DNA of 64,000 bases from Platanthera guangdongensis (Eukaryota > Streptophyta > Magnoliopsida > Asparagales > Orchidaceae), in assembly GCA_039583875.1 (NCBI GenBank), contig CM077164.1, positions 64,315,043 through 64,379,042 on the forward strand. The letters are read 5' to 3'. The position numbers were made by a program, and so were the translations under genes. Position 1 is the first letter of the stretch; each line of letters begins with the position of its first letter. The notes under the pieces were generated by a model. It was not told the DNA's origin and did not search any database. It saw only the letters and a list, made by a program, of their open reading frames with translations. Below are positions 42,421 through 53,139 of this stretch, piece after piece.

Positions 42421-43424
42421 CTAGACGACGTGGGCTTAATTTATATGGAATTGGGTCATGACGGGGGGTGGGCGAGAAATTATTCAGGAAGAGGGGAGGT
42501 GGAAGTTAAGGGAAATTTTAGTCGTGTGATGGAGGCGATTATGAGTTAGTGGGGAGATGGTGTTCAAACAAAGTGGGGAGTGGAGGGAGATATCCGAGCT
42601 TCTTACTTGGTCTCTGGCTTCGACATCAATGATCAAACGGAGGATTTTCTCTCTAACTTTCAATGCCTTCTTTGAATGGAGTTTTCTATCTTTATACATA
42701 GACAGAGGAGTCACAAATAATCATGGCTCTTTGATCATGATGATATCCAAAAAAAGAAATAAAAATTAGGAAATGTATTAAAAATACAAAAAATCCTATA
42801 TTGGTGACTTACTCAAAATGAACAGTGTCAATCTTTACCACATACCTAAAGTGTGGCGTGATCCCTATTAGTCTCATCCCTAGCTCCTCGTGAGAGAGAG
42901 AGAGAGAGTTGTGGAAAAATTTGGGTAAAAATACATACAATCCTACCGTTCTCCTCCCTTGCGCTTACTCCAAAATTAAAACTTTGCAAATAATTAAACT
43001 AATTCAATTTAAAAAAACAAATGCGTGCTAAATTTTAAAATTTGATATCTTTGTTGTCGAGGTCGTCATGTATCGTTGCCGTTGTTGCATCGGTCGTATG
43101 TGTCCCCAAAGTGTGCCCGTAACATCTTGCCAATGTCATTGCCGCCATCCCACAATATTGTCTATATTCAGTGATGCGCTGTAAGCATTTGTTAATCATT
43201 GTCTGCAATGTTGAGCATAACCGTATGCACCAAATGGTCATTGTCGGTGCATTTATGCTTGTTGGTTGTCATTATCGAAGATTATCGTCGATCTCTATTG
43301 TTGATGATTGTCAGTGAATGACGTTGCAAACATTGCATTATCAACAATTGTTTCTTGTACAAACATTCATGAGCACTACAAAAATCCATTGTTCACTCGC
43401 ATTCGACATCCTGTGGTGATTGTG
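42421..43424. other. Old repeat-derived and AT-rich DNA
   Basis: A GA microsatellite lies at about 42893-42910. The stretch 43018-43130 is similar to 10545-10655 (the region just beyond the chromodomain of Chromo-1), with shared words such as 'cgttgcc' and 'tccgtgacatc'-like ends. It is probably a second, older copy of that tail. No gene is visible. Confidence 0.4.
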
Positions 43425-43850
43425 ACTGATGCAGGACAAGCGTTACACCTGCTTACTATCCTGAAGTCCCATCAGGGCCTACTTTGGAGTTCACCTAGGT
43501 GGCTTTATCAAAGTTGCAGCCCATACGCCCAAACCCGTCTCCGGTTCCACCACAGGGCACAACAGGTTGTTGAGGTCGGGGATCAAACACCCGACCTCCT
43601 TGATAAAGAGTCTTCAGGCAGACTACCATCAGTAACTGAAAGTTTACCTGAAGACTCTTAATCAAGGAGGTCGGGTGTTCGATCCCCGGCCTAATCAACC
43701 CACTGTGCCCTGTGGTGGGATTGGAGACTTGTTGGGGTGTACGAGCTGCAACCTTTATAAAGCCACTTCGGTGGACTCCGAGGTGGACCCCTTGGTGGGA
43801 CTACAGGATGGCATGCAGGCGTGACTCATGTCCTGCATTAGTGGCCGTCT
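43425..43850. mobile_element. Foldback element, copy 2
   Basis: The left arm from 'gatgcaggacaagcgttac' is mirrored by the right arm ending 'gactcatgtcctgcat'. In the centre two nearly perfect inverted copies of about 68 bp face each other around a 28-bp spacer. Each carries 'aatcaaggaggtcgggtgtt' followed by 'cgatcccc', a tRNA-Lys-like T-arm/B-box stretch. It has the same architecture as 1755-2160 and is better preserved. Confidence 0.68.
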
Positions 43851-44440
43851 ACTTTTGTTGGTTGGTCTTTGTTGTTGGAATCTAATGTTCGATCTAATAG
43901 CGTCAAACATGCATGTACAATTGCACATGCGTAATTTATTCATGCACACATATTAGTATACATGGTTTTGTACACATTAATGAATACCTCATTTGTTTCC
44001 CATCTTTGTGCATCTCAAGTTCTTATGAGGTGTCTCTAGAACTTTGACAGTTGTTCTTGAAACTTGGTAGTAGTTTCTCAAATTTAATTGGATATATGTG
44101 TAGAAACTTCCAGCTTCTTATAGATAACTCAGGTTTTATAGTAATTTATGTAGAATTTCAGAGGGTGAGGTTTTTTGTATTTGCCTCTAAAGGCCTCAAA
44201 ACCTTTATAAAGAGGGATACTCGCCTTTCATTTTGTAACATTTACCAAAAATTTCACATCAATGACCACTACAAGTTGAAAAGCCAATTATAGTTCTCGT
44301 CTTTAATTTCTTGTGTACTTGCGAGCTAGTGCAAATGAAGGCCTACTTAAGTGCATTAAAGCTTAGAGCTACATTGGTGAGGGCACATTATTTTTGTATC
44401 TTGAACAAGTGGTATGAAAGCTAATTTGTTATTGTTCTAT
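43851..44440. other. AT-rich non-coding DNA
   Basis: Nothing recognised. One 80-codon plus-strand ORF (44051-44293) has no family resemblance. Confidence 0.4.
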
Positions 44441-44866
44441 GAACCTGTGATACATGCACATGCAAACATGTGCTTGCATGTGCACCTGATGACCTGAATG
44501 TGTTTGCATATGCATGATTTTGAACACATGAATGTGTGCGTGCATACACGTTCATTCATACAATAGGCAGTTGACGTGGGGCATTGCCTGCCCTTACATG
44601 ATCTAGTGACCATGCATGAGTCTAAGGGGAGCATTATGCATTTATTTGGAATAACATGAATCTGTGAAACAAGCACATGCAAATGTGCGCTTGCATGTGC
44701 ACCTGAATGTGTTTGCATGAGTGATTTCAAACACATGATGTGTGCATGCATACACAGTCATTCATACAATTGGTAGTTGGTGCGGGGCATTACCTGCCCT
44801 TACATGTAGTGACCATGCATGCATGAGTCTAAGGGGAGTCATGCATTTATTTGGAACAACATGAAT
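44441..44866. repeat. Tandem duplication, about 215 bp x 2
   Basis: The block starting 'gaacctgtgatacatgcaca' is repeated from about 44658. Both copies include 'aagcaca'-like TGCATG-rich sequence, 'ggggcattgcctgccctta' and 'gagtctaaggggag'. They differ by small indels. Confidence 0.75.
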
Positions 44867-44942
44867 GCCATGCATGTGTTCATCGACCGGGAGTATGATA
44901 TAACCTGACAAATCAAGAAGGCAAGAAAAATCAGTTCGCGGC

Positions 44943-45410
44943 TGTTAGAATTCAGTTGTTGTTATAATTACCTGAAGCAACTATTAGCCTGAGGGTACTA
45001 TAAATAGAGAATTAAGATGAGAGAAGAGTCTCAAATAAATGATGTGTAATAGAATAACTTCTCTCTTTTATTTCTTCATGTTCAAGAACTGCTAGGTCCT
45101 GTTCAAAACTTCTAGTTCTTGAGAATCCTGCTGCTTCCCATTACTTGTAACCATATGGAATTCCTGTTTGCAATAAGAAGATAGCAATTATTAGCAATTA
45201 ATTGTAGTTTTACCTGCAATTTATCTATAAAAATATTTTTATATCAGAGAGGGTCGTCTTCCTTGACTTGTTCATGATGATTTTTGAGAACACCAGGTTG
45301 AACAACTATAAAAGGTCCATGAGACGATGGAAAAAGTTAAATTAAGATTTATCTCATCAACATAAACTAATTCTTGAAGAAATGCGTGGAATGTTCACAC
45401 AATTTACTAC
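44943..45410 (+). pseudogene. Ty3/gypsy remnant: LTR-like region, primer site and gag start
   Basis: TGTTAGAATTCAG at 44943 could be an LTR start, and a TATA box 'actataaatagag' lies near 45000. A degraded tRNA-Met primer site (TATATCAGAGAGGG at about 45240) follows. The plus strand then has 'gaagaaatgcgtggaatgtt', which fits a gag frame that is cut at 45410 by Copia-3 and continues at 51742. Confidence 0.5.
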
Positions 45411-45592
45411 TGTTAGAAAGACCCATGTAAATAGCCCAGTATTGGGCCCATATATTTTCTTTTCCTTCTCCTCCTATTAGTCCCACATCATTGTATAGAA
45501 TTTCTCCTCTCCTTCTCTCTCCTATATATGAGTATTCTCTTCTTGTATTTTGATACTGAAGTAATACATACAAGCTTTGAGCTCATTCAACA
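45411..45592 (+). repeat. Copia-3 5' LTR
   Basis: TGTTAGAAAGACCC to CATTCAACA. A TATA-like 'cctatatatgag' lies near 45525. Confidence 0.92.
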
Positions 45593-45603
45593 TGGTATCA
45601 GAG
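45593..45603 (+). promoter_or_regulatory. Copia-3 primer binding site (tRNA-Met)
   Basis: TGGTATCAGAG starts at the base after the LTR and is complementary to the initiator tRNA-Met 3' end. Confidence 0.9.
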
Positions 45604-45886
45604 GGAGCGATTCCGACCTCGCGGTTTCCCTTTTTCTAACCACCCGGCTTGTCTTCTTCTCCTGTCCGCTCTTCCTCTGCGACCTGGTCCTCTACTCGCA
45701 CCGAGTAGAGGCCTATTCTACCCGTCACCTCTCTCCGCAGCTTCTCCCTTGCTAAACCGCTGCCTTGTCCTCTTCTTCTCTCCCTCCCGTGGATCCACCC
45801 CTCCGTCACTTTTATAACCTCTCATCTCACCCCGTGGGCCCCACTTCTCTCCGCGGCTTCTCTTGCCGCTTGCGGTTTGTCTGCTT

Positions 45887-46345
45887 CTAGCCGCTCGAGT
45901 TCCTCCTCGCGGTCTCCTCTCTAGCCGCTCGAGTTCTTACTCGCGGTCTTCTCTCTAGCCGCTCGAGTTTTTACTCGCGGTCTCTCTCCTCTAGCCGCTC
46001 GAGTTCTTACTCGCGGTCTCCTCTCTAGCCGCTCGAGTTCTTACTCGCGGTCTCTCTCCTCTAGCCGCTTGAGTTCCTCCTCGCGGTCTCCTCTCTAGCC
46101 GCTCGAGTTCTTACTCGCGGTCTCTCTCCTCTAGCCGCTCGAGTTCTTACTCGCGGTCTCTCTTTTCTTGCCGCTCAAGTTCCTACTCGCGGTCTCTCTC
46201 GTCTTGCCGCCCGAGTTCGTACTCGCGGTCTCTCTCTTCTTGCCGCTCGAGTTCCTACTCGCGGTTTCCTTTTTTTACCGCTCGAGTTCCTTTTCGCGGG
46301 CTCTCTCTCTGGCCGCTCGCTTTCTTCTCGCGGTCTCTGCTTCTG
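45887..46345 (+). repeat. Copia-3 leader minisatellite, 34-37 bp x about 13
   Basis: Units of the form 'agccgctcgagttcttactc' + 'gcggtctctctcctct' are repeated between the primer site and the gag ATG. Unit length varies through the pyrimidine-rich end. Copia-1 has a different 29-bp array in the same place. Confidence 0.88.
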
Positions 46346-46499
46346 CTGGTCACGCGGCCTTTTTTCTTCTAACCGCTGCGACTTCTCCTGCTCCCTTTCC
46401 TCTCTCCTTTGCTTCGCCGCTGGTGGTATCTCTGTAACCGTGCGGGTTGTCCGTTTCTAGCCGCGCGCTCTCCAATTCGCGGCGATCTTCCCCGGCTCC

Positions 46500-47075
46500 A
46501 TGGGCTCTTCCATTGACTCTACCGGACAGGCGGTTACTCCTCCTGCTGACCGCCCGGCTTCTCTTCCTGATCTTCGAGATGAGTTGCGGATCACCACTAT
46601 CTCCTTATCTGGGAAGAAGAACTTTGTTCCGTGGGTCCACTCTGTTCGGCGTGTTCTTCAGGCCAAGGGCCTTGTGCTCCACCTTACTAACGCTCCTCCT
46701 TCTCCTAATACGGAGGATTGGCTACGCAATGACGACCGAGTTCAAACATGGCTCCTTAATTCGCTGGAGGGTGAGCCATACCAAATGGTCATGTACCATG
46801 AGACCGCCAAAGTCATGTGGGAGGAGCTTCACTCCCTATACTCTGGAAAGGATAGTCTTCAGCACCTCTACGACATTATTACCGACCTTCAGTCTCTTGA
46901 TGCTGGCGGGGCGGCTGACATGACCTCCTTTGTTGCTCGGGCCAAGACTCTGGCAGAGGCCTGGATCCAGCATCAGCCTTCTACCACCGACCTTGCTGCT
47001 CAGCGCGCGCAAAAGGAGGCCGTATGCATTGCCATGATGATGGCTCGTGTACCACCTCATCTTATGAGCATTTAG
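46500..47075 (+). pseudogene. Copia-3 gag
   Basis: It starts at the ATG at 46500 (MGSSIDSTGQAVTPPADRP) and has ITTISLSGKKNFVPWVHSV, YHETAKVMWEELHSLYSGKD and MTSFVARAKTLAEAWIQH, a copia-type Gag of the UBN2 family. It would form the particle shell. A TAG at 47073-47075 interrupts it. The same frame continues with AQVLASASTPSLSDVCSMLL. The zinc knuckle CSYCGRDGHTDAVC follows at about 47282-47325. Confidence 0.88.
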
Positions 47076-47885
47076 GCTCAAGTGTTGGCCTCGGCTTCTA
47101 CTCCCTCCCTCTCTGATGTCTGCTCTATGCTCCTTCGAGTATCACCACCCCTGGATCCTCCGGCACCCTCCTCTCCGGCTCTCCTTCAGCAGGCCCTTCC
47201 CCCCTTACTTCCCCCACCGCCTTCTGCTCGCGGTGGACGTTCCGGCTCTCGCAGAAGGGGACGTGGGGGTCGGGCCCGCTCCAAGTGTTCCTACTGCGGC
47301 CGGGATGGCCACACGGATGCTGTTTGCTACAAGAAACATGACTATCCTCCTCGCCCCACTGCGACTGCTGCTAATGGCTCCCCCTCCACTGGTACCGACC
47401 TAGCGGCTGTTTGCCTCCAGCTACAGCAACTCCAGGGACTTCTTAGCCCTCCTCCTGCTTTTGTTGCCTCCATCTCTACTACAGGTATTACTTGTCTTTC
47501 CTCCGATCCGTGTTGGATCTTGGACTCAGGGGCTACTCATCACATCACCTCGCTGCGGCCCCTCCAGTACTCGGATGTTCCTCATCCGAAATCTATTACC
47601 GTCGCTAATGGTGCGACTGTTCCAGTCTCCGGTTGCGCCGACATCTCTCTTGCCCCCTCCATCTCTCGTCGCTCGGCTCTTTATGTTCCGAGCTCTCATT
47701 TTAATTTGCTTTCTGTTGGCCGCCTCACTTATGATATGGATTGCTCTGTCACATTTACTCCCTCCTCTTTTTTGATACAGGATCGACAGACGCGGACTAT
47801 CATTGGTAGGGGACGACTGCAGAACGGGCTCTACCTTCTGGATGCCTCTCCCACTATTCTCTCATCTGTCTCCGCTGTTGACTGA
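47076..47885 (+). pseudogene. Copia-3 Gag C-terminus, zinc knuckle and protease
   Basis: The CCHC knuckle CSYCGRDGHTDAVC binds the genomic RNA. The protease then reads WILDSGATHHITSL (active site intact) and VPSSHFNLLSVGRLTYDMDC. The frame ends at TGA 47883-47885, where a tryptophan starting the integrase HHCC finger (W-H-R-R-L) is expected. Confidence 0.88.
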
Positions 47886-49800
47886 CATCGTCGTCTTGTG
47901 CATGCCCGTCTTCCTGTTCTCCAAAAGGCGCTGCCTGATGTATCTTTACCTGATTTCAAATGTGAGTCTTGTGTTTACGGCAAACAGCCGCGTACTTCTT
48001 TTCCTGCTCATTGTACTAGGAGCGTTGATCCATTTGATTTACTACATTCCGATATCTGGGGTCCTTTTAAAGTTACCAGTATTTCTGGATACCGTTATTT
48101 TATAACCTTCATTGATGATTACTCTCGCACCACATGACTCTACCTTCTTCGTGATCGCTCCGAGCTCCCTCGCATATTTCGCGCCTTTATACAAGAAACT
48201 CGCACGCAATTCTCCACAACTATTAAAACCGTGCGCACCGATAACGCTCGCGAATACACCGACCATGAATTTGCCAATCTATGTGCAGAATTTGGTATTC
48301 TTCATCAAACCTCCGGTCCATACACCCCCCAACAAAATGGTGTTGCAAAACGAAAGAACCTTCATCTCCTCGACGTTGCCCGCTCACTCATGCTCAGTGT
48401 TGTAGATATCGGCCGACATGTCCGACATGTCGGCCGATATAAAGGTTTTGGGTGCAAACCGCAACGAAACCGATTTGTTTGACAAAAATATCGTTTTGTA
48501 AAAAAACGGCGATATTTCCCGATATATCGATATATCTCTAACCCGATATTTCGATTATTATATTTAATATATAAAAAAACAAAGTTCACGGGACCCATAT
48601 TTTCTACTTCACGAGTCCATATCACGCATTCGTCATTTCTCGCTCTGCCCTAAATTTTACGGGAGAGTCGCTCTGGCGGAGTGGTCGACACTCGACAGCT
48701 CCTTCTCCGGTGACGAGGCAACGGATCGGCATCGCAGGCGAGGAGTAGACGACAACGCCAGGCTTTCTACGAATTGGCATCGCAGGCGAGGACATGAGGA
48801 GTCGATGCCGGGCTTTAGGGTTTCTGCTACTTCACTCCACTGTAAGCCCCCTTCTTCTTTCTTCTTTTTTCTGTGATAATTGAAAGTTTTATTTAGAGTT
48901 ATTATATTGATCAAGTCATAAGATTTAAAAGTTTTATAAAACTTGTGTTACTGTAAGATTCTTATTTATGCTATAGTTAGGTTTCTTTCTTGCAATGGCT
49001 AAGTTTATAACTTTCTTTGTGTAAATTTACAGTGATTTTTGTTTCTCCTGTACTAAGAAAAACTCCCCTCCACCTTTACATAATTACATGAGCTTCTCCT
49101 TTATCTTTCAAAATTATTTCAAAGAAAATGTTATAAATACTTATTTGTCTATACATTGCTATAGTTATTTGTCTGTACATTTTTACTTCTTTGCAAAAAA
49201 TATGTTTATAAATAATTTAATCTTTATTTAAATATTAAAATCCGATATTGTAAATATCCCCGATATATCCCCTGCAATCCGACATACGACATTTCAAACC
49301 CAAACCGACATGAACCCGACATCCAACATCTACAACCTTGCTCATGCTTCAAATGAATATTCCAAAACTTTACTGGAACTTTGCGGTCTCCACTGCCTGT
49401 TTCCTCATCAACCGCCTCCCTTCCTCAGTTCTCAACTCTGCCACACCATTCAGTCTCCTCTTCCCCTCCACTCCGGCCTTCCCTATTACACCAAGGGTCT
49501 TTGGTTGCACTTGTTTCGTTCACCTCCTGGGTCCCTCCTCGGATAAGTTGGATTCCCGAGCCGCCAAATCCATTTTTGTCGGTTATTCTCGCACCCAGAA
49601 GGGCTACCTGTGCTACTCTCCGGTTACTCGGAAGGTTATTGTCTCCGCCGATGTTACTTTTTGGGAAGATCAACCTTTCTTTTCCCCGCCTCCTGCTCCT
49701 TCCTCCCCGACGACATCTCCACCACTCCCTATACCCCGCCCTGTCATCCCTACTACTGCGCCTGTTTCCCTACGTCCTACCCCTACACCTGCTCCCTCCA
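47886..49800 (+). pseudogene. Copia-3 integrase, split by hAT-2
   Basis: The first part (47886-48394) has HRRLVHARLPVLQKAL...CESCVYGKQ, the core FITFIDDYSRTT and VRTDNAREYTDHEF, and HQTSGPYTPQQNGVAKRKN. A TGA at 48135-48137 replaces the usual tryptophan. At 48394 hAT-2 interrupts the frame. From 49341 it resumes with LQMNIPKLYWNFAV, FLINRLPSS and the C-terminal FVGYSRTQKGYLCYSP. Confidence 0.85.
48395..49340. mobile_element. hAT-2: non-autonomous hAT element
   Basis: 946 bp, CAGTGTTGTAGAT at the left end and CAAGGTTGTAGAT reading inward from the right end. An exact 8-bp duplication, ctcatgct, flanks it (48387-48394 and 49341-49348). Next to the left end is a perfect 16-bp palindrome with a 3-base loop (48406-48440). 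The interior has repeated CGATAT-type words near both ends and a short GC-rich segment (48650-48840), then AT-rich DNA. No transposase is encoded. Confidence 0.88.
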
Positions 49801-51574
49801 AGCCGCCAGTTATCCAGGTTTACTCTCGCCGCCTTCCTCCTCGTTCCGCTACCCCTCTGCAGTCGGCCTCTTGCTCGGCTACCCCGCGCCCTGCTGATCA
49901 GGTATCTCCCTCTACCGCTCATCCTCTGGCGAATTATGTCTCCCTGCATCGCCTCTCCCCCCAACTACACACATTTGCCACTTCTCTTTCCTCCATTTCG
50001 GTTCCTAACACTGTGCAGGAGGCGCTACAACATCCCGGCTGGAAGGCTGCCATGGAGGAGGAAATGACTGCTCTCTGAGCCAACCAGATCTGGACTCTCG
50101 CACCGCTCCCCCCGGGTCAGAAACCGGTTGGGTGTAAGTGGGTCTTCGTCGTCAAACATGTCGCTGATGGGACGATTGACCGTCTGAAAGCTCGGCTGGT
50201 CGCCCGGGGCTTCACCCAACAACACGGGATGGACTATGAGGAAACCTTCTCCCCGGTGGCCAAACTCAACACCGTTCGTGTTCTTATCTCGGTGGTTGTC
50301 CATCGCCGGTGGCCCTTACTGCAACTGGATGTTAAGAATGCTTTTCTGAATGACGACTTGCAAGAAACTGTCTATATGCAACAACCTCTCGGGTTTGAGA
50401 CCACGGGGGAGTCTCAGGTTTGTCGTCTTAAGAAAGCTCTGTATGGCCTCAAACAATCACCACGGGCATGGTTCAACAGGTTCAGCAAAGCTCTTCGGGA
50501 GGTTGGTTTTTCTCGAAGCACGACAGACTTCTCGATGTTCACTCGCCACCGTACAGCGGGGACGGTTCTTTTGTTAATATATGTTGATGACATCATAATT
50601 ACGGAAGATGACTCACAGGGAATACAGGAGGTCCAACGACATCTCGGTACAGTTTTTCAAACAAAGGATCTGGGACCCCTCCGGTATTTTTTGGGCCTTG
50701 AGGTTGCGAGACGACCAGATGGTCTCGTCCTTTCCCAACGAAAGTATTGTCTCGATCTTCTCCATGATGCAGGTTACTCGGGTTGTAAACCGATCAATAC
50801 CCCAATGGATGTGAATCACAAGTTATGTGTTCAGGCTTTTGACTCAGATCTTTTACTTGAGAATCCTGAATACTATCGCCGTTTAGTTGGAAAATTGATC
50901 TACCTCACGGTAACTAGACCATATATATCTTTTGCAGTTGGTATTGTCAGCCGATATATGCATTCCCCGCGGAAATCTCATCTTCAAGCCGTTGAACGCA
51001 TTCTCAGATACCTCAAAACAGCCCCTGGTCAAGGATTGATGTACAAGACCTCATCTTCAGCTCCTACATTGATAGCTTACTCTGATGCTGACTACGCTGG
51101 TTCTCTTGATAATCGACGGTCAACCAGTGACTTTTGCACCTATTTTGGAGGACACTTGATTATGTGGCGAAGCAATAAACAAGCTGTTGTGGCTCGATCA
51201 TCTGCTGAGACTGAATATCGGGCAATGACATCTGTTGTTTCTGAACTAACATGGCTGGAGAGTCTTCTTACCGATCTGGGTATAAACTTCCTTCCCCAGC
51301 TCTTCTCCTTTGTGATAGCCAAGCGGCGATACATATTGCCAGGAACCCGGTATTCCACGAGAGAACTAAACATATTGAAGTTGATTGCCACTTCATCCGA
51401 GAGAAGGTTCAAATGAAGAAGATTGACCTGAAGCATGTTCCCGGGACAGAACAAGTGGCGGATGTGCTCACTAAAGCTCTTCCTAGTACACTATTCTATC
51501 AGTGCTTGTCCAAGCTTGGTGCATACGATTTGTACGCTCCAGCTTGCGGGGGAGTGTTAGAAAAGCCCATGTAA
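49801..51574 (+). pseudogene. Copia-3 reverse transcriptase and RNase H
   Basis: A proline-rich linker leads to VQEALQHPGWKAAMEEEM, a TGA at 50076-50078, then WVFVVKHVADGTIDRLKAR. RT core: LDVKNAFLNDDLQETVYM, LKKALYGLKQSPRAWF and the catalytic YVDDIIITEDD (about 50580). RNase H: YSDADYAGSLDNRRSTSDF, WRSNKQAVVARSSAETEYR. A frameshift near 51290 moves the rest ([28 protein letters not shown]) to another frame. It ends at 51574, overlapping the 3' LTR. RT itself looks intact. Confidence 0.92.
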
Positions 51575-51736
51575 ATAGCCCAGTATTGGGCCCATATATT
51601 TTCTTTTCCTTCTCCTCCTATTAGTCCCACATCATTGTATATGATTTCTCCTCTCCTTCTCTCTCCTATATATGTGTATTCTCTCCTTATATTTTGATAC
51701 TGAAGTAATACATACAAGCTTTGAGCTCATTCAACA
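51555..51736 (+). repeat. Copia-3 3' LTR
   Basis: 182 bp, the same length as the 5' LTR. It is preceded by GCGGGGGAG as the polypurine tract. Confidence 0.92.
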
Positions 51737-51741
51737 ACTAC

Positions 51742-52320
51742 TAACAGAAATACTGGAGGAGATAGAGCATCATCATCAATGGAATACAGAAACTAGGGGC
51801 ATCTATCGTACAATTACCTATTAGATGCCAGCGGATCAAGTTCCCTAGATCTCTGAAGACAGAATTAAGGAATGACTGTTTCATTGTGGGCAATTTTCTG
51901 AGGTGGATGAGACGCCATACTATGAAAGTTAAATTGGCATCAATTCATCTTGAAGGAAAAGCACTGGATTGCCATCAAAAGTTTCTCATCCGTATTACTC
52001 AGACATTATCACAATGGGCAAAGTATGTTCAGGATCTCAATTTTCATTTTGGTGCAAATCTTTTCAAAGGACCCATAAGCAAACTCAAAGAGCTCAATCA
52101 ATCAATGACAGTTCAGGTTTTCTTAGATCAGTTTGATGAATTACTAAATAGAATACAAATTCGTGATGAATATGCTATAAGCTTATTCTTTAGAGGGTGG
52201 AAAAAAACAGAACTTCCTGTGGGAATGTTTGAGCCACAATCCTTTCAGAAAGCATGCAGCCTAGCTCTCTACCAAGAACAACATACACTGTTACATCATC
52301 ACAAAAGCTTTCATCATTAA
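51742..52320 (+). pseudogene. Ty3/gypsy gag fragment (continuation of 44943-45410)
   Basis: The plus frame at 51886-52320 reads MKVKLASIHLEGKALDCHQ, LNFHFGANLFKGPISKL, VQVFLDQFDELLNRIQI, YAISLFFRGW and ACSLALYQEQ, the standard Retrotrans_gag fold. It begins immediately after Copia-3 and stops at about 52320 without protease or pol. Together with 45250-45410 it is one gag interrupted by Copia-3. Confidence 0.75.
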
Positions 52321-52344
52321 GGAGCAATAAACAATAAGTTGGAT

Positions 52345-52560
52345 GCTTAGGACTAGTTTGGTAAGGCGGCGGGAGACGGGGCCGGGGTTGGAGTCGGAGC
52401 GGCTGGCCTGTTTTTTCGCTTGGCTGCGAGAGCAAACGCCGCAAATGTCGCCGCCTGGTGTTTATTTTTCCACTGTGCGGCAACAGTTACTCCCGCACCG
52501 GCGTGAAAACTTGTCCTCCGCCGCGGGTCTGTGTCTCCGCTCCGCATCATACTCCCCCAA
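52345..52560. mobile_element. Possible GC-rich MITE
   Basis: A sharply bounded GC-rich segment begins 'ggactagtttggtaaggcgg' and ends 'ctccgcatcatactccccca'. Its ends are imperfect inverted repeats of each other (ggtaaggcggcgggagac against tatgatgcggagcggagac). No coding. No target duplication was resolved. Confidence 0.35.
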
Positions 52561-53139
52561 CTTGAATGACTTCATCTCTTGATGAATAGAGATCAGAATT
52601 CTCTTGATGAATGCCAGTTAAGACTCGACGAGGTCCACTAGAGATCGTCTAAGTGTCGTCGATGAGAAAGTATCCTCTCCAATGATACTCCTGCGTTTGA
52701 CTGACTGGGGAGGCTGTGCATGCATGAGCCAGTATATCAATAATGCTCTCGATAATCCAGTGATGTGCTGAAAGTCCCCGTGTGATCACGGGTGTAGACG
52801 GTGAAGCCATTGGAGATTGGCCCAAAAGCAGGTGGGGCTCAAAAGTGGACTGGGTGGAGGACTGATGATGTGGAGGTGTAGGCTCCAAAGGATGTAGGGT
52901 GTAGGCTCAAGAGGATCTCCATAAAACAGGTCCACATACTCGTGAGACTTATAGTATGACATCAGATCCTCAACATTATATGAGATGTATACTCATGATC
53001 GTATGAATATTAAGATCATAGATATTTATTCTGACCCTTTTCATGATTGTGCAAGGATTCATTCACCTAACACTCAAATTTTTAGCGGGCCTCTCAAGGA
53101 GCCTCACCATCACCTGCTCGTGTTCATGAAGTACCTGCT
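52561..53139. other. No recognised gene
   Basis: Moderate GC with a short minus-strand ORF (52649-52888) of unknown nature. It may be the distal part of the Gag-only element to the right. Confidence 0.35.

Larger units (their letters stand above)
45411..51736 (+). mobile_element. Copia-3: relatively young Ty1/copia element
   Basis: LTRs of 182 bp each (45411-45592 and 51555-51736) differ at about seven positions by eye. A perfect 5-bp duplication, actac, flanks it (45406-45410 and 51737-51741). The primer site TGGTATCAGAG follows the 5' LTR directly, and GCGGGGGAG precedes the 3' LTR. Gag, protease, integrase, RT and RNase H lie in one frame, interrupted by four stop codons, one frameshift near 51290 and the hAT element at 48395-49340. 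Confidence 0.93.
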
